In this document: one piece after another, positions 11,605-25,765 of the stretch | Layout of the letters: every line of letters starts with the position of its first letter | Numbering within the stretch: the first letter of the stretch is position 1 | Source: Pampus argenteus | Lineage: Eukaryota > Chordata > Actinopteri > Scombriformes > Stromateidae | Length of the DNA stretch: 64,000 nucleotides | Direction of reading: 5' to 3' | Assembly: GCA_036937835.1 (NCBI GenBank) | Contig: CM072871.1 | Location: forward strand, 7,731,501-7,795,500 | Made by a program: the position numbers and the translations under genes | Notes under the pieces: generated by a model | Databases searched by the model: none | Told to the model about the DNA's origin: nothing | The model's input: the letters and a program-made list of their open reading frames with translations, nothing else

Positions 11605-11815
11605 ATTAATCTGTTAATGAACTGATCTCTAAATTAACCTATAAAATATCAAAAACTAAGGCGCAAGATGTCACATTTTCACATAGCTTGTTTGGTCCAA
11701 ATAGCTGTCCAAAATTCATTACAATTTTACTTACAGTTATACAAAATAGAAAAAAATATGAATTTGTACATTTGTAATTTAGAAAACTGGATCAGAGTTT
11801 AATTGGGTGTTTTTT
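11605..11815 (+). mobile_element. Degraded teleost DNA-transposon repeat
   Basis: The order of phrases (ATTAATCTGTTAATGA, TTAACCTATAAAATATC, AAGGCGCAAGATGTC, GCTTGTTTGGTCCAAATAGC, GTCCAAAATTCA, then an AC/AT-rich stretch) matches, in diverged form, a widespread fish repeat. In that repeat a GATTAATC-rich end is followed by CTATAAAATGTCA and GTCTTGTTTTGTCC. I recognise this from memory. It carries no transposase and is strongly mutated. Confidence 0.5.
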
Positions 11816-12593
11816 GTTTTTTTCTTTCAATGTGATTGTTTTCAACCTCTACTATATTGATCAGATTTTAAATTCAAAACAGATGGAAAATAGATAGTGG
11901 CACACAGTAGATGTAATACAGTTTTTGAACTCTGTTCAGTGTCTCGTATTACTTTCTTTTCACATACTCCTGTGATGTGGAATGAGTGAGTCATGAGTTA
12001 TTCATCAGTGGAGATCCCCCCTTTTCTAGTCCCTAATCCGTAATACTCTGGATCTGATTCGATGGCCATTTAGGGACAACTGTAGTATGCCATGCAGATG
12101 TATGTTAATCCACAGACAAGGAGAGGCCATATATCTGGCCAGACTATGTATATCATGAGGCAGACACAGAGGTCCAGTCCTCCATACCCAAACTGTGCTT
12201 GCCTGCTGTCATGCTGTTATGTCTTCTTTGGCTGGTCACTGGGCTATTAAAAGGACATCCACACCCCAGGAAGTATTCAGGGGTTAAAGGTTAGGTAGGA
12301 AGGGTATACCTGGCTCCACATGGGGGAAGAGTGCTAGACTGGCATTCCTGTTGTTGGAAATGTGCAAGGGTCTAAGCCACCTGATCCTTGCCTAGTCAAA
12401 CTGGCAGTGGAAAACCATTTGCATATAGGTCTGCAGCTTGAGACTGGCTAGGCTAAGCTGACATGTGAGGCCTGCAGGAGGGAGATAGCTAGTTAGTACC
12501 TGGCTAGCCAGCGGCATCGTGGCTTCATGGTTTCTAGTCAACCAGCTTCCTTCCTCAGCTGTTGTTGTCCTTAAACAGCTTTAACATCAGAGG

Positions 12594-12597
<4 letters not shown>

Positions 12598-12658
<61 letters not shown>
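12598..12658. repeat. (GT)n microsatellite, about 30 units
   Basis: An uninterrupted GT dinucleotide run of about 61 bp in intron 1, ending GCGG. Length polymorphism and Z-DNA potential are typical of such tracts. Confidence 0.97.
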
Positions 12659-12660
<2 letters not shown>

Positions 12661-14218
12661 GTGTTTTCACAATATCAGATTTAATGCCATCTTAATGAAC
12701 GAGAAACACTACTGCAGTTTCAATGAGGCACTAGGGAGAAGGGTTTAGCTGATCATGTGGATTTGTACATGTAGGCATTTTTGTTGTTGAGGGCATGCTA
12801 ATGCATATGGTCCTTTTTGTCTTTTGAAGATTAATTTTCTTGCATTGTTGTTGTTTGTTTTGCAAACGTATAAATGTTTGTATTTGTATGCGAGTGACAT
12901 AAAGAAACAGATGTGTGGCGTAGATCAACATGCAGTGTTTATTTATTTACACTATAGTTATATTTTAAACTTGTCATGCTCAACTGTAGAAATGCCCCAA
13001 GTCTTCTGTGCCATTTCACAGCGACCAGCCAAGCCAGCACGTGCACAAGCCCTGGAACCAGTCCTTTCTGGTGCTGATTATCAGGCAGAGCCAGCCATCT
13101 CTCCCCCCTCGTCTTCACTCCACTCCCTTTAGTCCACTACCCACCCTTAGCAATCGGGGGAAGCCAGTGGAACACTGATATATGGATATCAAAACGCGGT
13201 CAACGTCATAATTGGTGCTTTGAGCTGCGTGCACCAATGCACAGAGGGAGAGATGGAGACAGAGAGTGGGAGAGGGAGAGGGAGTGTGTAGAGGACACAG
13301 CAGTGACCTTCAAAGATCTCAGCAGGCAGTGTTTCTGCAGCCTATTTAGAGATTAGCCCTCTCTCTCTTAGCAACACACATGACTCTGTGAGGGTACCCA
13401 TACAAGCCGTGCTCCCATTCTCTGAGAAGCTTAGGAAAAGTGTGAGAATTACACATCACTACCACCATAACCACTGCCCTCAGCAACCTGTCTCAATTAA
13501 CCTCCAAGTGATCTAGGTTATTAAGCTAATTGTCATTCTCCTAACAGGCTCAGGCTAACAGTAGGCTCAGATTTCTCTCTGCATGTCAGCGATGTGCCGG
13601 CATAGCCACCATGCTACAATGCTAAGATTGGCACCCCGTTTTTTATGGGGAAATACAAGTCAGGCTGACAGTGAAGGGCAGCCTACAAGCTGAACCCTGT
13701 TCAGTCAAAGTGAGCGGGCCTGTTACACAATGATTTTACCTCTTGACTTCTTCTGACATTTTCCAGAATGGCTGCACAGAATGAATAGCGCAGCTGTCAA
13801 TTACGGCCCAGTTTGATGCTTGCAAAAGTGAAATCCCACAAGGTCCTGTCTCACTTGGGTTCCGTCTGTTGCTCCGTGTTTCTCTGAAAGCTGTGAAATG
13901 TATCTAGACGTGAACCAAGCGAGGCAGACCGCTTTCAGAGTGACAGAGTGAGTGTTGTAAGATGATGCGCCTAGTGTTGAGCCCCGAATGACAGCATGTG
14001 TAGACATCACGTACAGAGGATTCATTGAGCGCATTGGTTTGTTGCTGGATATCTCATTAAAGATGGATAATAATGTAGAGCTGCAATGCTGCTCTCTGAC
14101 AGCCTATGCAACTGAGATCAGGCAACTCTTGCTGATGATGCACTTTGAGTGTTGATGTAGAAAGTTGTGCATTTTTTCTTTACGAGCTCTATTAGAACCC
14201 ATTTAAATAAATGCACTT

Positions 14219-14493
14219 GTGATATGAACAAAATCAAATATCACAATATTTTTGACCAAATACCTCAATATCGATATTGCAACAGTATTGTAGCGATGAC
14301 TATTGGTGCTTTCACTCACAAAATATTTACACAGTGAGTGGTAAGTTAAAAAATGACATCACTTTACTTAAATGAACCTTTTAAAACCAACAGACAAAGA
14401 AAAGGCAACACTTATGCCATATAATGATATTACAATATCCAAAATCTAAGATGATATCTAGTCTCATGTCACAATATTGATATATTTCCCATC
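14219..14493 (+). mobile_element. Non-autonomous DNA transposon copy, fish type
   Basis: Contains AAATATCACAATATTTTTGACC, then a CAATATCGATATTGCAA segment, ATTGGTGCTTTCACTCAC, AATATTTACACAGTGAG, AAATGACATCACTTTAC, CAACACTTATGCCATAT, ATATCCAAAATCTAAGATG and ATATCTAGTCTCATGTC, ending with another TCACAATATTGATATAT. This order is that of a very common percomorph interspersed element whose ends carry ATATCGATAT-type inverted repeats. Both ends here resemble each other in inverted orientation (TGTGATAT... / ...ATATCACA-like). There is no coding capacity. The identification is from memory; its abundance in percomorphs is the main reason I favour that group as the source. Confidence 0.6.
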
Positions 14494-15265
14494 CGTAATT
14501 CCCATATACACAGTCTCACAGACAGATATAAACTGAGATGCTGTATATCAGTCTGACATATCGGAAGAGATATAAACTGCATGCATTTTTATGAACTCAT
14601 TAGTCCCGTTGTCATTTTAGTCAATATGTGCGTATACTGTATAGTTGGAATGACTGGGGCCGGATACATACTGTATCTGTAAAAGGCATCTGTTATGAAG
14701 CTTATGATGCTTGTTATGGCTTTTGTGCCAGATGTGATGTGTCATTGTTCGGTCCTGTCATTTCAGATGGACTTGCATTCTTCCCTTTCCTCTCCATACA
14801 GTCTGTAAAGGTGTTTCTTGGTGGTACAATAATGTGGCGATATCAATTCGCCATGGTAATTATTTGAAACATTAGAATCCAAAATAGATTGCATTATTGT
14901 AGACACAAATGTGATAACGCAAACGTTAATTTTGAATACATATGTAAGGCGAGAACGCAATTTGAAATACTGTTTCAGTGCTCACGGCCCTTTTACCGTT
15001 GACAATCAGGATTCACACTCTGGATGCCTCTGGATACTTTGTGCCCCGTGTTTAAATGTGTGGTTCAATTATGATGTTGACCAGGGGAGCAGCAGGGATT
15101 AGTTCTAATATTCAAACAACGTAATGCTGTCTACGGTGCTCATCCCAGACGTGGAATCTATTGGCCACGGTGGCACACAGCAGTTGTGCTGCATCTCTGT
15201 GTATTGGCAGGATGTATTAAACAGAATGGCTATTAGGCCTCAGCTATTCTGCACAAGTGAAGATT

Positions 15266-15286
15266 TTCAGCACCATGGAGAGCTCA
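15266..15286 (+). promoter_or_regulatory. Candidate RE1/NRSE (REST binding) site in kcnma1 intron 1
   Basis: The 21-bp site starts TTCAGCACC (15266-15274), then AT, then GGAGAG (15277-15282) and CTCA. Against the canonical RE1 half-sites CAGCACC and GGACAG, spaced by two bases, there is one mismatch (C to G at 15280), and the spacing is canonical. REST/NRSF represses neuronal genes in non-neuronal cells, so an RE1 in a neuronal potassium-channel intron is plausible. Binding is not shown. Confidence 0.45.
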
Positions 15287-18200
15287 GGTTAGAGAGCGCG
15301 AGGCTTTTCACACACGTGTATAGTAGCTCTTTGGCTGCTGTTTAGTACATCTAAAGCCATTGTTAAACATCTCATATCTTTGTTTAAACAACCTTGTAGT
15401 TTATGAAATGAAAAAATACATATAGCAAAAGAAAAAGCTGGCTTAAACAGAATAGCAATAAAAATAAGAATGGTATTGTAAACATATGACATCTACTAAT
15501 AAAATAAAAGGTTCATCTATTTACATCCTCTAATTACATGTACCACAAAATGTATAACCCAGACCAATCTCATTTTACACAGCAGCATCCAGCTCTTTAG
15601 TTAATGCTTAGGGAATATACAATCAGTTGGCGTCATCACGTCTCAAAAGCCAGGCTTAATTGGTCGCATAGAAGCTAAGCAGGGATGTGCATGGGTTTGT
15701 AATAAAGCAGCAGTATCCCTCTACTCAGTGAGTGTTGCACAGACAGTAATAAGGAGTGGGGTACCTAGTGGAAAACTGGTTTGAGAATCAAAGTGAGCTT
15801 TTCCCTCATACCTCACACACAGTGCCATGAGGGATAAAACAACATAGCATTCTAAACTGTATTTTTCTTAAAATCCAAAATATTAGTATAGCATTTGATT
15901 ATCCTGAATATTTAAAAATCCACTGTCAACATAAATCGACAGAAAAAAAAGGAAAAAAGCTCTGCTATGGGTCCCACAGGCTGCAATGTTTGTTATGCTC
16001 CACAGTATAAAAGTGTTGGAAATAACAAACAGACAGTGTTATTCCTGGAGACTTATCATTAGTCGGGCTAAAAATGTAAAGTTTGTCATGAGGATGGTGC
16101 TAGAGGAGAGGGTTTGGGCCCTCAGGAGCATTTTTTTTCATCACATTTAATGGCATTCTTTTTATTTGGTTATGAATATTAGATTACATTGTGTGCAAAG
16201 TTGACATTTTGGCCCAAGGGGTGCCACTGGGAGGAAGCACACACAAGTGTTTAGAATCGACAGGGTTCAATCTTTGGGGAGCATAAATGGCAGTAAATGT
16301 CATGGGTATCTGCCCATCACTTTGTAAAATTGCTTATGCACCTTGGCAATTTTGATTGATGGTAATGTTAGAGGAAAGGACAGAGACAATCATTAGGAAA
16401 TACCATCTGTGGCACATACATATCTGATGATATGATTGGAAGTTAACAAAAACTTGCTCAGACCAAATTGGCTGAATGACTGACCATCATCACATCATCT
16501 TCTTTCCCCTCTAGCAGCAGGGGTAAAGGGCAGAAGATGTAGAAAGCTCCTCCTGTGCTTTTTTTTCGTGAGGGGTCAACATGTCTGTGGTTAAAGTCAA
16601 TGGTTGGTGATATTGAAATAGGAAAATGTTTTCAAGATTTAAACTGAACTCATTACTGAAGTAAAGCCCATTTTTTCTCAGTTCTGTTCATCTAAGGGTG
16701 GCTTTTAAACAGTTGAGTAACTGTTAAAAACATAACAGTAAAATAATCCACAAGAGCGTCTTATATTTGTCTTATTTTTCCTTGTGGAGCAGGAGAGAAA
16801 GACTTTCAATAAAAAAAAAAAAATTAAAAAATATTTGTGCAGGCAGGAGTGGGTTGGCACATCTGTGGGAACGGGCAGTAATGGTCTGAAGTCTTGTGGG
16901 AGTGGGCGAGAGTGGAAATGAAAGAAACGATTCAGTGCAACCCTTTAATTAAGACGTTAGGCATTACTACTCTGAGGTGCACTCTTGAGTTTATGCCTTG
17001 AAAAATAGATTTGAATTAATTGCTCTTCAGATGTTATAACTGCCCATTACAGATTTTGTGAGGACGGCTAAATGATTCTGGGGGTCATTTATACAGTAAG
17101 TGAAAGTTATGGCGATGACACCAAACTCTTTGGGTCAGGCTGAACCTTCAAGTTATAATCCTTAAAATTTTACTCTTTGTTGAGTTGATGACAAATTCAG
17201 TTTAATATTACAGATCCAAGAATTCGGGGGGGCAGCAAACACTCAATTGAGCAGCTATTTTGTCAGAAAGAGAAATGAAGATCGACTGGTGTATCTGTTT
17301 ACAATCTAACCAAACAAACACATGGATCACATTGTTATGATCAATAAGTCAGTCAATAATATTCCGTTGTGCCATGAGCGATCACAATTCTAATCTAATG
17401 CTGCTTCAAAATAAAAGCCACTCTGTGTTTCGCCAGTTGCGTGCATCGTTTCCCGTGAATCTCTTGCGAAATTGTGCTCTTGTACATTATTCATTAGCTT
17501 CCATAACCTTACCATGACGCTCCTGGGAATAATGAGTAGTGTACCCAGGAATTATGTCATCCTTATTTACTTGATGATTAATATCCTTATTGAGTGAGTG
17601 ATTGTGATGGTCAGGGCTGATGGACAGACTGGGTATTGTTATTTTATTGCCCTGTGCTCTCATATCTGAATGGAGCTGAAAAAGGACTGATGAGCTTAGC
17701 AGCTGCTCTACTAAACATTGTCTCAAGTGAACATGAAGCAACAGTAAAGTATACTGGCACGTATTCAGAAAGCCACAGGCTTTCCCCCTTCTCTCTGTCT
17801 GTTGGCCTATTCTGTTTAGTTTTCCCCTTTGTTGACTTTATCTGGTTTGTTTTTATTCATCTGTGTTTGCTTCCATATGTTAGTATGGTTTTCCTTCTGT
17901 GTCCATTTCCCATTTCCCCCTTTCACTGGCTGCCCACCACTCCTCTTTTTCTCCCTTTCCCCTGTCTCAACACCTGTTTGTGTTGCCACAAAGGAACCGT
18001 GGTCTGTGAATTCGGTTTGGCTGCTGGGAAGCCCTTGTTGTTCATTTGGCCTTCCACCCTCCAGGAAATAAACACAACGAAACCGATCATAAGAGATATA
18101 ATAGATGATATGGAAATATATCATTGTTAAAACACTGGAAAAGACTTCACCAGTCACACAAAATTAGAGAGTGTGAGAAGAAAGGGTTGAAAGAATGAAA

Positions 18201-19140
18201 GCTGGATGACCGCAGGGTGGGAATAAAGAAAAGCAGGCCTTGGCTGTCTGTTTTTGACCATTTATGAGAACATTAATTATATTTTCTCCCTTTTATTTTA
18301 TGGTGATGTACTCATTCCCATTTAAGGAATTGACCTCTGTCCACGGGGATCAGAAATGGAAAACTGTGACTTGGGTGTGACCAAAGAAGGTGAACCTTTC
18401 ACCTGCCTCAAATGGGGTCAGGATCAAAGGTGACAAGGGTCGCAGGAGAAATTAGTCTGCATGTTCTCACATGACAGCCCGGTGAACGGAACAGAGGCGG
18501 GGTGTTTTTTTTGAGGTGAAACCCTACCTATGCAAGCAGCGACACTGCTTCTGTTTCCTCTTCCTGAGGGACTAGCCCTAACCTGCTAACATGGCTGCTC
18601 TGTAATTACTGACAAACAGCCTCTGACCATCACCGCCACGCTCCCTGTCGATCAAAGCAACCCGTTGTTGGCGAGGGGTGTGTGTGGGTGTGAGAAATAC
18701 AGGGTTTATGCGATTTAAAAATGCATGCTAGGCGGTAAGACACACAAGTCGGGAAATACATCTCCTTGTTATAAATAGATAAAGAGGATCTTTCTTAGGC
18801 TTGTTCAGCCTTTCAGAGTCTACTCATTACATCCATTTCCACACTCTGGTTCAACACAAAGCAAGAGAGGTCCTTTGTTACACTGCAGCAACTTTAGGAC
18901 ATTTGCACACAGAATATTTAATTAACCCATGTATATTTATATACCCAATTATTAATGAAATACTATAAAGTCATCAATATTATCCTGCGACGACTTTATT
19001 TGATCGATCTTTTTAGAGGAGTGAAATACGGAGCGAAAACTTAGAACAGCAGTGGGAAGCTAGTGGGCGGAATGACTGCCTGTGATATATGGATATTGCA
19101 ATGCATGATGTGATTTACTGCTGTCTCAGGGCCAGCCTTG

Positions 19141-19167
19141 ACACACACACACACACACACACACACA
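19141..19167. repeat. (AC)n microsatellite
   Basis: A run of about 13 AC units ending AAACCCACCCC. Confidence 0.95.
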
Positions 19168-22100
19168 AACCCACCCCATTAAAAGCATTAGGAATCTGAC
19201 ATTTAGGTTGTGCATGCCACACAGGTGGTGGTTTGCTTATCTGTGCCACCTTTATGTCGCAGTGTGCATATATGCAGGCAAGGCAGGGCGTTTGAAAGGA
19301 AATGGTGCTTGGTAGAAAGTAGTCAGAAGGCCAGTTCTAACGTTAACATAAGATCACTGGTCATAATATCCTCATCTTGTATGGTACATGCCACTCGTTG
19401 ACCATATGGTTGCCTGTACATGCATCTGTGTACAGTATCCATAGAATGCACCACTTATATTTAGTGTCAATCTGAATGGTGATGGCATTGTAGTTGCTCT
19501 CAACTCGTGGCTGTATTTCTGTCGTAAAGCCTGACCTCGCTTTCACCTCCTGGTAGGCCGTGACCTCCCGGGTTGCCAGTTCACAGAGGAGCAGAGGTCA
19601 TTTATTGTGACAGGGTAAAAGTAATAATCCTGCCATGTTAGAAGACTCACCAAAGGTGGTTTGTAGGTGTAATAATGACTCTACTTTTGATTCTGGAATG
19701 TTTTGGGTATGCAAAACAGTATTACTTCCATATTCCATTCCATTCCATATGCACATCTGCAGCCCCTAAATGTGTTTAGCCCTCAGGGATTTGAAAGTGA
19801 AGAAGAGAAGAATGCAATTAAGTTTTTTTTTTTTTTAAACCAAAGTGTTTGGTGTTCTGAAATTGCCCCTATCTGTGTCAGCAGTGTTTAGAGGCAGTGT
19901 TTTGATTTTCAATTACTGCCGGGGATAGATGCTTCCTGTCCTTTTCTCTATTCTGGAACATAAAAGTCCAACACAGAATAGCTGGAAGCTACTTCTGCTT
20001 TTTAAAGGTGACTCTACATATTTGTACCGGATATTGTTAAACTATAGCTGAAAATTATATTCTTTATCAACTCTGTGTTTTTTTGTCTTATTTTGTGTTG
20101 TCACAATACAATTACATTGTATTTGTTTAATTACATAATTGTATATTATTATTGTCATTATGCAGCATGAATGGTAATCATTAAGTCTTGACATGGGCAT
20201 TTCTCATTGGTTATGGACTGTGATGGAAATGTCTTATCAGTAATACAGCACCAAAGTGTTTTGCTCCACTGGTAGAACATCATAATATAATTGTAGAACC
20301 AGTATAGATTCTGCACTGAATGGCTTATACAGAGCTCCTGCAAATCTTCCTGTGTGAGGTGTATGATATAACCGCGGTGCTACAGGTGGAATCCCTCATG
20401 AATAATGGAGAAACCAGTGTGTTGTTCATTTGTTGTGCGGACACCGATACTGTAACTGCATTATTGATGGAACTAAGATCTATGTGGGAGCTGGTGTTCT
20501 TTACACATTGATATTCATAAATCAATAACTCTCTTCAGCCGTTTCTCACAATATACAGTGCATTATATATATTTACAGCGCATAGCCACAATAATTTACT
20601 TTCGGGTTGTTTCCTAGTATGGTCTTTTTTTTTTTCTTTTTTTTGCATTGCTATTTGTTGCAACAGTTGAATTAGTACGATGATTGGGTGAAGGAAATAG
20701 TCCAACCTGTAATGACATTAGGCGTTGTCACATGACCTTTGTCTTTCTAGTCTGGTAGCTAGAGAGCAGAGGAATGACTGACACTCTGCAAGAAATGGTC
20801 TTAAAAATCCAGGCATTCTGGGAACAACCATATGATCAAAGTTCTCTATTGGAAGTACCCAGTGAAACTTGGCCCTAATCCTGCTTTAATAGTAAACAAC
20901 AGCTGTAGAGCACCAGTGTGCTCTGATTAAGAAGGAAAAGGAAAAAAAAACCCGTCGGTAATACTTCATACTAGTATGCTGTACAGCCATTCAAACATAT
21001 ATCCTGTTATTTATTTTATATGTTAGTGGGGAAAGATAAGAACATATGGTAAGATTATTCTGTCCTTGGGGTGATTGAATTGTGTAAAAGTAATGATCTG
21101 GCTGTAGCTTTGCTATTTTTGATGTACTACAGCACACTTGGTAATGAACCATGTCTACTGTAACTACATTATATGAGCAATCTCTGTATAGCATCACATG
21201 ATGGTGTGCTATACTGGAGCGCCTATCGCTCTATCTGATAGACTGTGTTGTACACTCAATACACCTATAATAGGACAAGCAAAAAAAACAGAGGCATGTA
21301 TCCTGCACCCGCAAATACACACATTTACACATGCTAGACAGAGAGAGGTTAGGGTGTTCAGTTTCTTTCCTTTTGCGTAATGTTTTTTCAGGCATACTGG
21401 AGTCTTCTCGGTCTGTCATTGTTGAACAGGGTTTAAAATAGACAAGGGTATTTGGAGGCAGCTTAGTCGCAACTGCAACACACGTGATTGAATTAGAGTG
21501 TAGGGTCCATAACAGAGGTCCCTTGGATATTTTCCATCAGCGAGTTGGTCAAGAGAGTGTCTCCTGTTACGCTATTTTTCTTTGCGTATTTAGCAGTGCT
21601 ATGTTGATCGATTGGCAGATGCTACTTTGGTATGATATATCAAGAGTAAAAGTCACCAGAAATATCTCAACAGATATTGATTTAGTGTGTTTGATAGCGC
21701 CCTACGTGAGAATCTACACGCTAGGTCACACTGTGTGAGAAACCCGGGACTAAAGTTTTGACTGACAGCAAGTTCAAGAGATCAACCACTGAAAGACTCT
21801 AAGAATGAATGACGCGACATGTGAAGCATGTGATGGGTCTGAACCAGCTCAAAAGGTATAGCTCACGCTGGTATGATCACGTATGATCTCATTAAAGCTC
21901 AATACATATTGTAGCATTCTTAAGTTACCCGTGCACAGCTCTATCCTTGTCATTGACATTTCCTTGAGACTTGGCTGCTGTTGGCGACATTGGGCCAATG
22001 CGGGAGAATATATGTCTTGTAAAGCCCAGGCCGTGAGGATTGAGTGTGTACCAAGCTCGCACTTGGAGTATTTTTCACCCTTCACTGAGCTAAAAATAAT

Positions 22101-25100
22101 GTGATGGTATTTTGGTATTTTGCCACCTGCATTATTAGAACGCCCTTGCTTTGCCTACTGTTGCACCTTTTTTTAATATGGAAATAAAAGATTATAAAAA
22201 CAATTAACCTTGATGTTTTCAAATGTTTTCAAAATTTTGTGAGTTTTAGTTGGCATTGAATATGTGTATCTAGACTTGGACATGCATTCTGAGATTTGTC
22301 TGTATCTGTATTTGAACATATGTCTTTTTTCATATATGATTGATCAGCTAACATTGATATTAGTCGTGATGCATCGGCTGCGGTTGATGGTTCAAATTTA
22401 CAAGAATCGTAGTTTGAAGCTTTGAGAATAAAAACAGTGAACTGGCGTTTGATCATTTCCAGGTTTTGACACTTAAATTGTGGAGTATATTTTACGTGTG
22501 GCTGCAAATATTAACACACATTCTTCTTCAAATGCAAATGTTAGCTATGCATGGGCTCATGCCGAGGTGGACCTCTTTAAATGTCATACCATTTTCACAT
22601 TGGCAAGTGGGATTTTACACAGTTAAAGTGTTCACTGGTTTTCTATAATCGCTTATTTCCGGGAGTTTAGGGATAGGAAACTGGAGATTGGATTATCGGG
22701 TGGGAGGTGGTGCAACACTGTGGACAAGTTGACCATACAACACACTGTGATTTGATAATAACAAGATTGAATCTATTGTCATTGCAGTTGTCCTGTCAGC
22801 TCCTTAACCAAATATAATCTGCTCAACAGTCCTACAGTACATTACTTATCGGCTATTTGAATTATAGGATTGTAATTTTGTAGTTGTTCTGTCTGTGCAT
22901 GCACGGAGAAATCACAATGGACTGAATTATAAACAGGAACACGGCCAGAGGTGGAAATCTATTTTTTTAGGTAACAAGAAATCTGCTTTCATGGGATGTA
23001 ACCAAACTCGTGTAAAGCTGGTATGTTAGAATAAAACTGTGCACAAAAATACAAAAGTACTTTCATTTTTCTCCTTCTGATTAATGAACAAATTGTATAA
23101 ATGTGGTTAATGCAAAACCACAATTAAGTTAATTATATGCTAGTAAATTCAACTAATGAACAAGGCAATGAGGATTTTATTCTAATGCACACGTTTACTT
23201 TTACAAAATAAAATGCGGCCTACGACAAAAAAATGTAAATGAACTCAATATAATATCAGTTGGCCTGTTGCTGCGTTGAGTTTTTGTTCATTATTTACAC
23301 ATTTGACATTAACCCATGTTTACATCTGCTACTTTCCAAACTGTTGAATTATCACTTTTCTGATTACTCCACACATTCATGTACTGACACTGTCAACATC
23401 TCTCCCACAGGCGTCTTGCATCACGTCTCTGTTTTTTTATTTTTTTTCTCTCAGTCTGTTGCTCTGCTTCTGTCCCTCTCTACACCCCTCCTCCAAACCT
23501 CCCTTCCTACACACTCTCTCGCTTTCTCGCACACCTACTGTCTGCCCGCCAGGTCTCTGTTGCTAAGCGACAAGCAATGAGCGATGGACTGCTCTTATGA
23601 GAGCGACGTTTGTCCATCATGATCTCATCCTTGGTGTACATATGCACACACACTGGATTTCTCTTCAAAGAGTTGATTTTTCTTAATGTAGGTGTAGGGG
23701 ATTCTATGGAGATTTGTGCCGTTTTTAAATATGAATTACATAACTTTGATTGTACACTCTCGTGTGCAACAACTGGAAAAATTACTTGAATTTGCAAGGC
23801 TAAATTTTAAAATTGATGCAGTTCCTTGCAACCTCCTGGGATGATAAGTGAGCCATATGTCAAATAGAACGATTAAAGATGTTGTTGTTGTTTTTTTTAA
23901 AATACATTTTATATAGTTCACTCTGAAAATGGTAAAAAAAAGATGTTTTTCATATTACCATTTTGAGTCGAATATTTCAATCACAGTAAACAGATTACAC
24001 GTAATAAAAGATATTATTTAATTTATTAAAAACGATTGAAGTGAAAATTATATAACATAACCTAAATCATTTTTTATTTTTTGATAATGTTTTTACTTGA
24101 AGGGCGTCATATGCACACAGAGAAATTGTAATAATATTTACATTTCCACACATTTAATGTAATTTGAAGCTGCATAATTGAACCGCGGCTGTGCCCCTCC
24201 CCATCCCTCCAACTCCTTCTCATGTTACCAAGCTGCAAATTTCCCTGTTGCTTCATCCCTTTTGATTAGTCCCTTGGGCGCTTACGGCTTTTATTTTGAC
24301 AAATGAGTATGGTGCTAAGCACTAAAAAGCACTTACAACCATATTGATTAACAGTGGCTATTAGCTAGTGAAGAGGAGAGGAAGATGTTCTTACAGTAAA
24401 CCTTCACTGGCTGTCCAGAGCCTGTTAAATAAATGCACTAAGGCTGGGGATTAGTGATGTGGATTTCCTCACCGCTGCATTTGGAGAGAAGCTCATGAGA
24501 TGGAGGTTACTTCAATGCAACGGGCATAATGCATCTCGATGAGTGGATTACTGAGGCTAGGCTACAGTGTATATAGTGTCTCAAAATCCAGATGAAGTAG
24601 AAATGTAAACTGTCTTCAATATGACATAATGCATATTGTGTCAATGGTGGAACATCTTTGCATTAATTTTTGAAATTTCTTTTTTTTTTTTTTTTTTCAA
24701 TCGGCAGAAAAGATAAAATACTGTGTGTATTTGTATCCACTATGCATTATGACCACCCTCCCTCCTAATAACAGCTTATCGGAGTACATCATTGTAGTTA
24801 TACATTGTAGTCATCTGCAGCAAGACAGCAAGCAAACATGTTTAATTGAAGAGCTTTGAAGAGTCACATGCACTTATGCTCTCCCCTCATGTTGCCTACA
24901 TTGTTGCTCCAATACAATTTTATAAAGTAAATCCTCCCCTCATGCAAATGCAGTCGTAACACTCTCTGTGTGTGTCAACCCCCATGACTTGTCCTTGGGT
25001 TCTTACAGTGCTGCAGTGATTAAGTGCACACTGCGGACAGCGAGAGGAGAGCTGATTCAGTCTTCACAACGTCCCGTGGTCCCATGTGAAAGCTGCTGCC

Positions 25101-25288
25101 AACTCTCTCTCTCCAACACACCCTGACAACACTTTTTTATTTTTATGCTGAATTTTCAGTGTTGTTTATTTGAGTTCAGCCTGTACCAAGCCTGCGAGGG
25201 TCAAATAGCTGTCTCTGGGGAGGTGGTTTTCTCCACCCCTACCGGCACAAAAAAACACCCCCACATCCCAGCGCCATCACAGGGAATG

Positions 25289-25289
<1 letters not shown>

Positions 25290-25320
<31 letters not shown>
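25290..25320. repeat. (CT)n microsatellite, about 15 units
   Basis: A pure pyrimidine CT run. The mirror-symmetric homopurine/homopyrimidine tract could form H-DNA. Confidence 0.96.
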
Positions 25321-25322
<2 letters not shown>

Positions 25323-25746
25323 CCTCAGGCGAAAGGCAATCCCTGTTCCAAACACAACAACAATGCCACTTAGGAGGAACGGGCAGATCACAGTGGAAAT
25401 CAGAACTGACACTCGTCTTACAAAGAACACAAACAAACACGATTAGACTTGGCTACAGAGCACGTCATCTGAGCTCTTTGTACCATGCCAGTGGATGTTT
25501 CATTTTACCATAAAAATCCTTTGATTTCAAGAAGTCAAGAATCGTGCAGAGTCAGAGATAGACGGAGAGAGGATGCCTCAGTCATCCCCAGCAGCCAACT
25601 TTACACTTGACATCACATGGAGGCTTAATGCTGTGCAATACGGTCCAGTGTTCCTCCAAAGGCAATGACCTTTCTTATAAACACACAGATTGGTTTGCAG
25701 CTCTGCCATCTTGCATAATTACACTGATTCTCTGAAGGCTTGAGAA

Positions 25747-25765
25747 TGTGTGTGTGTGTGTGTGT
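25747..25765. repeat. Short (TG)n tract
   Basis: About nine TG units followed by ACACAC, giving a TG/ACAC junction. Confidence 0.9.

Noticed and set aside
17636..18130. Open frame of 164 codons on +
   Set aside because: Composition follows a pyrimidine-rich stretch (Phe/Leu/Pro/Cys), with no recognisable domain and no splice or start support. It lies inside kcnma1 intron 1.
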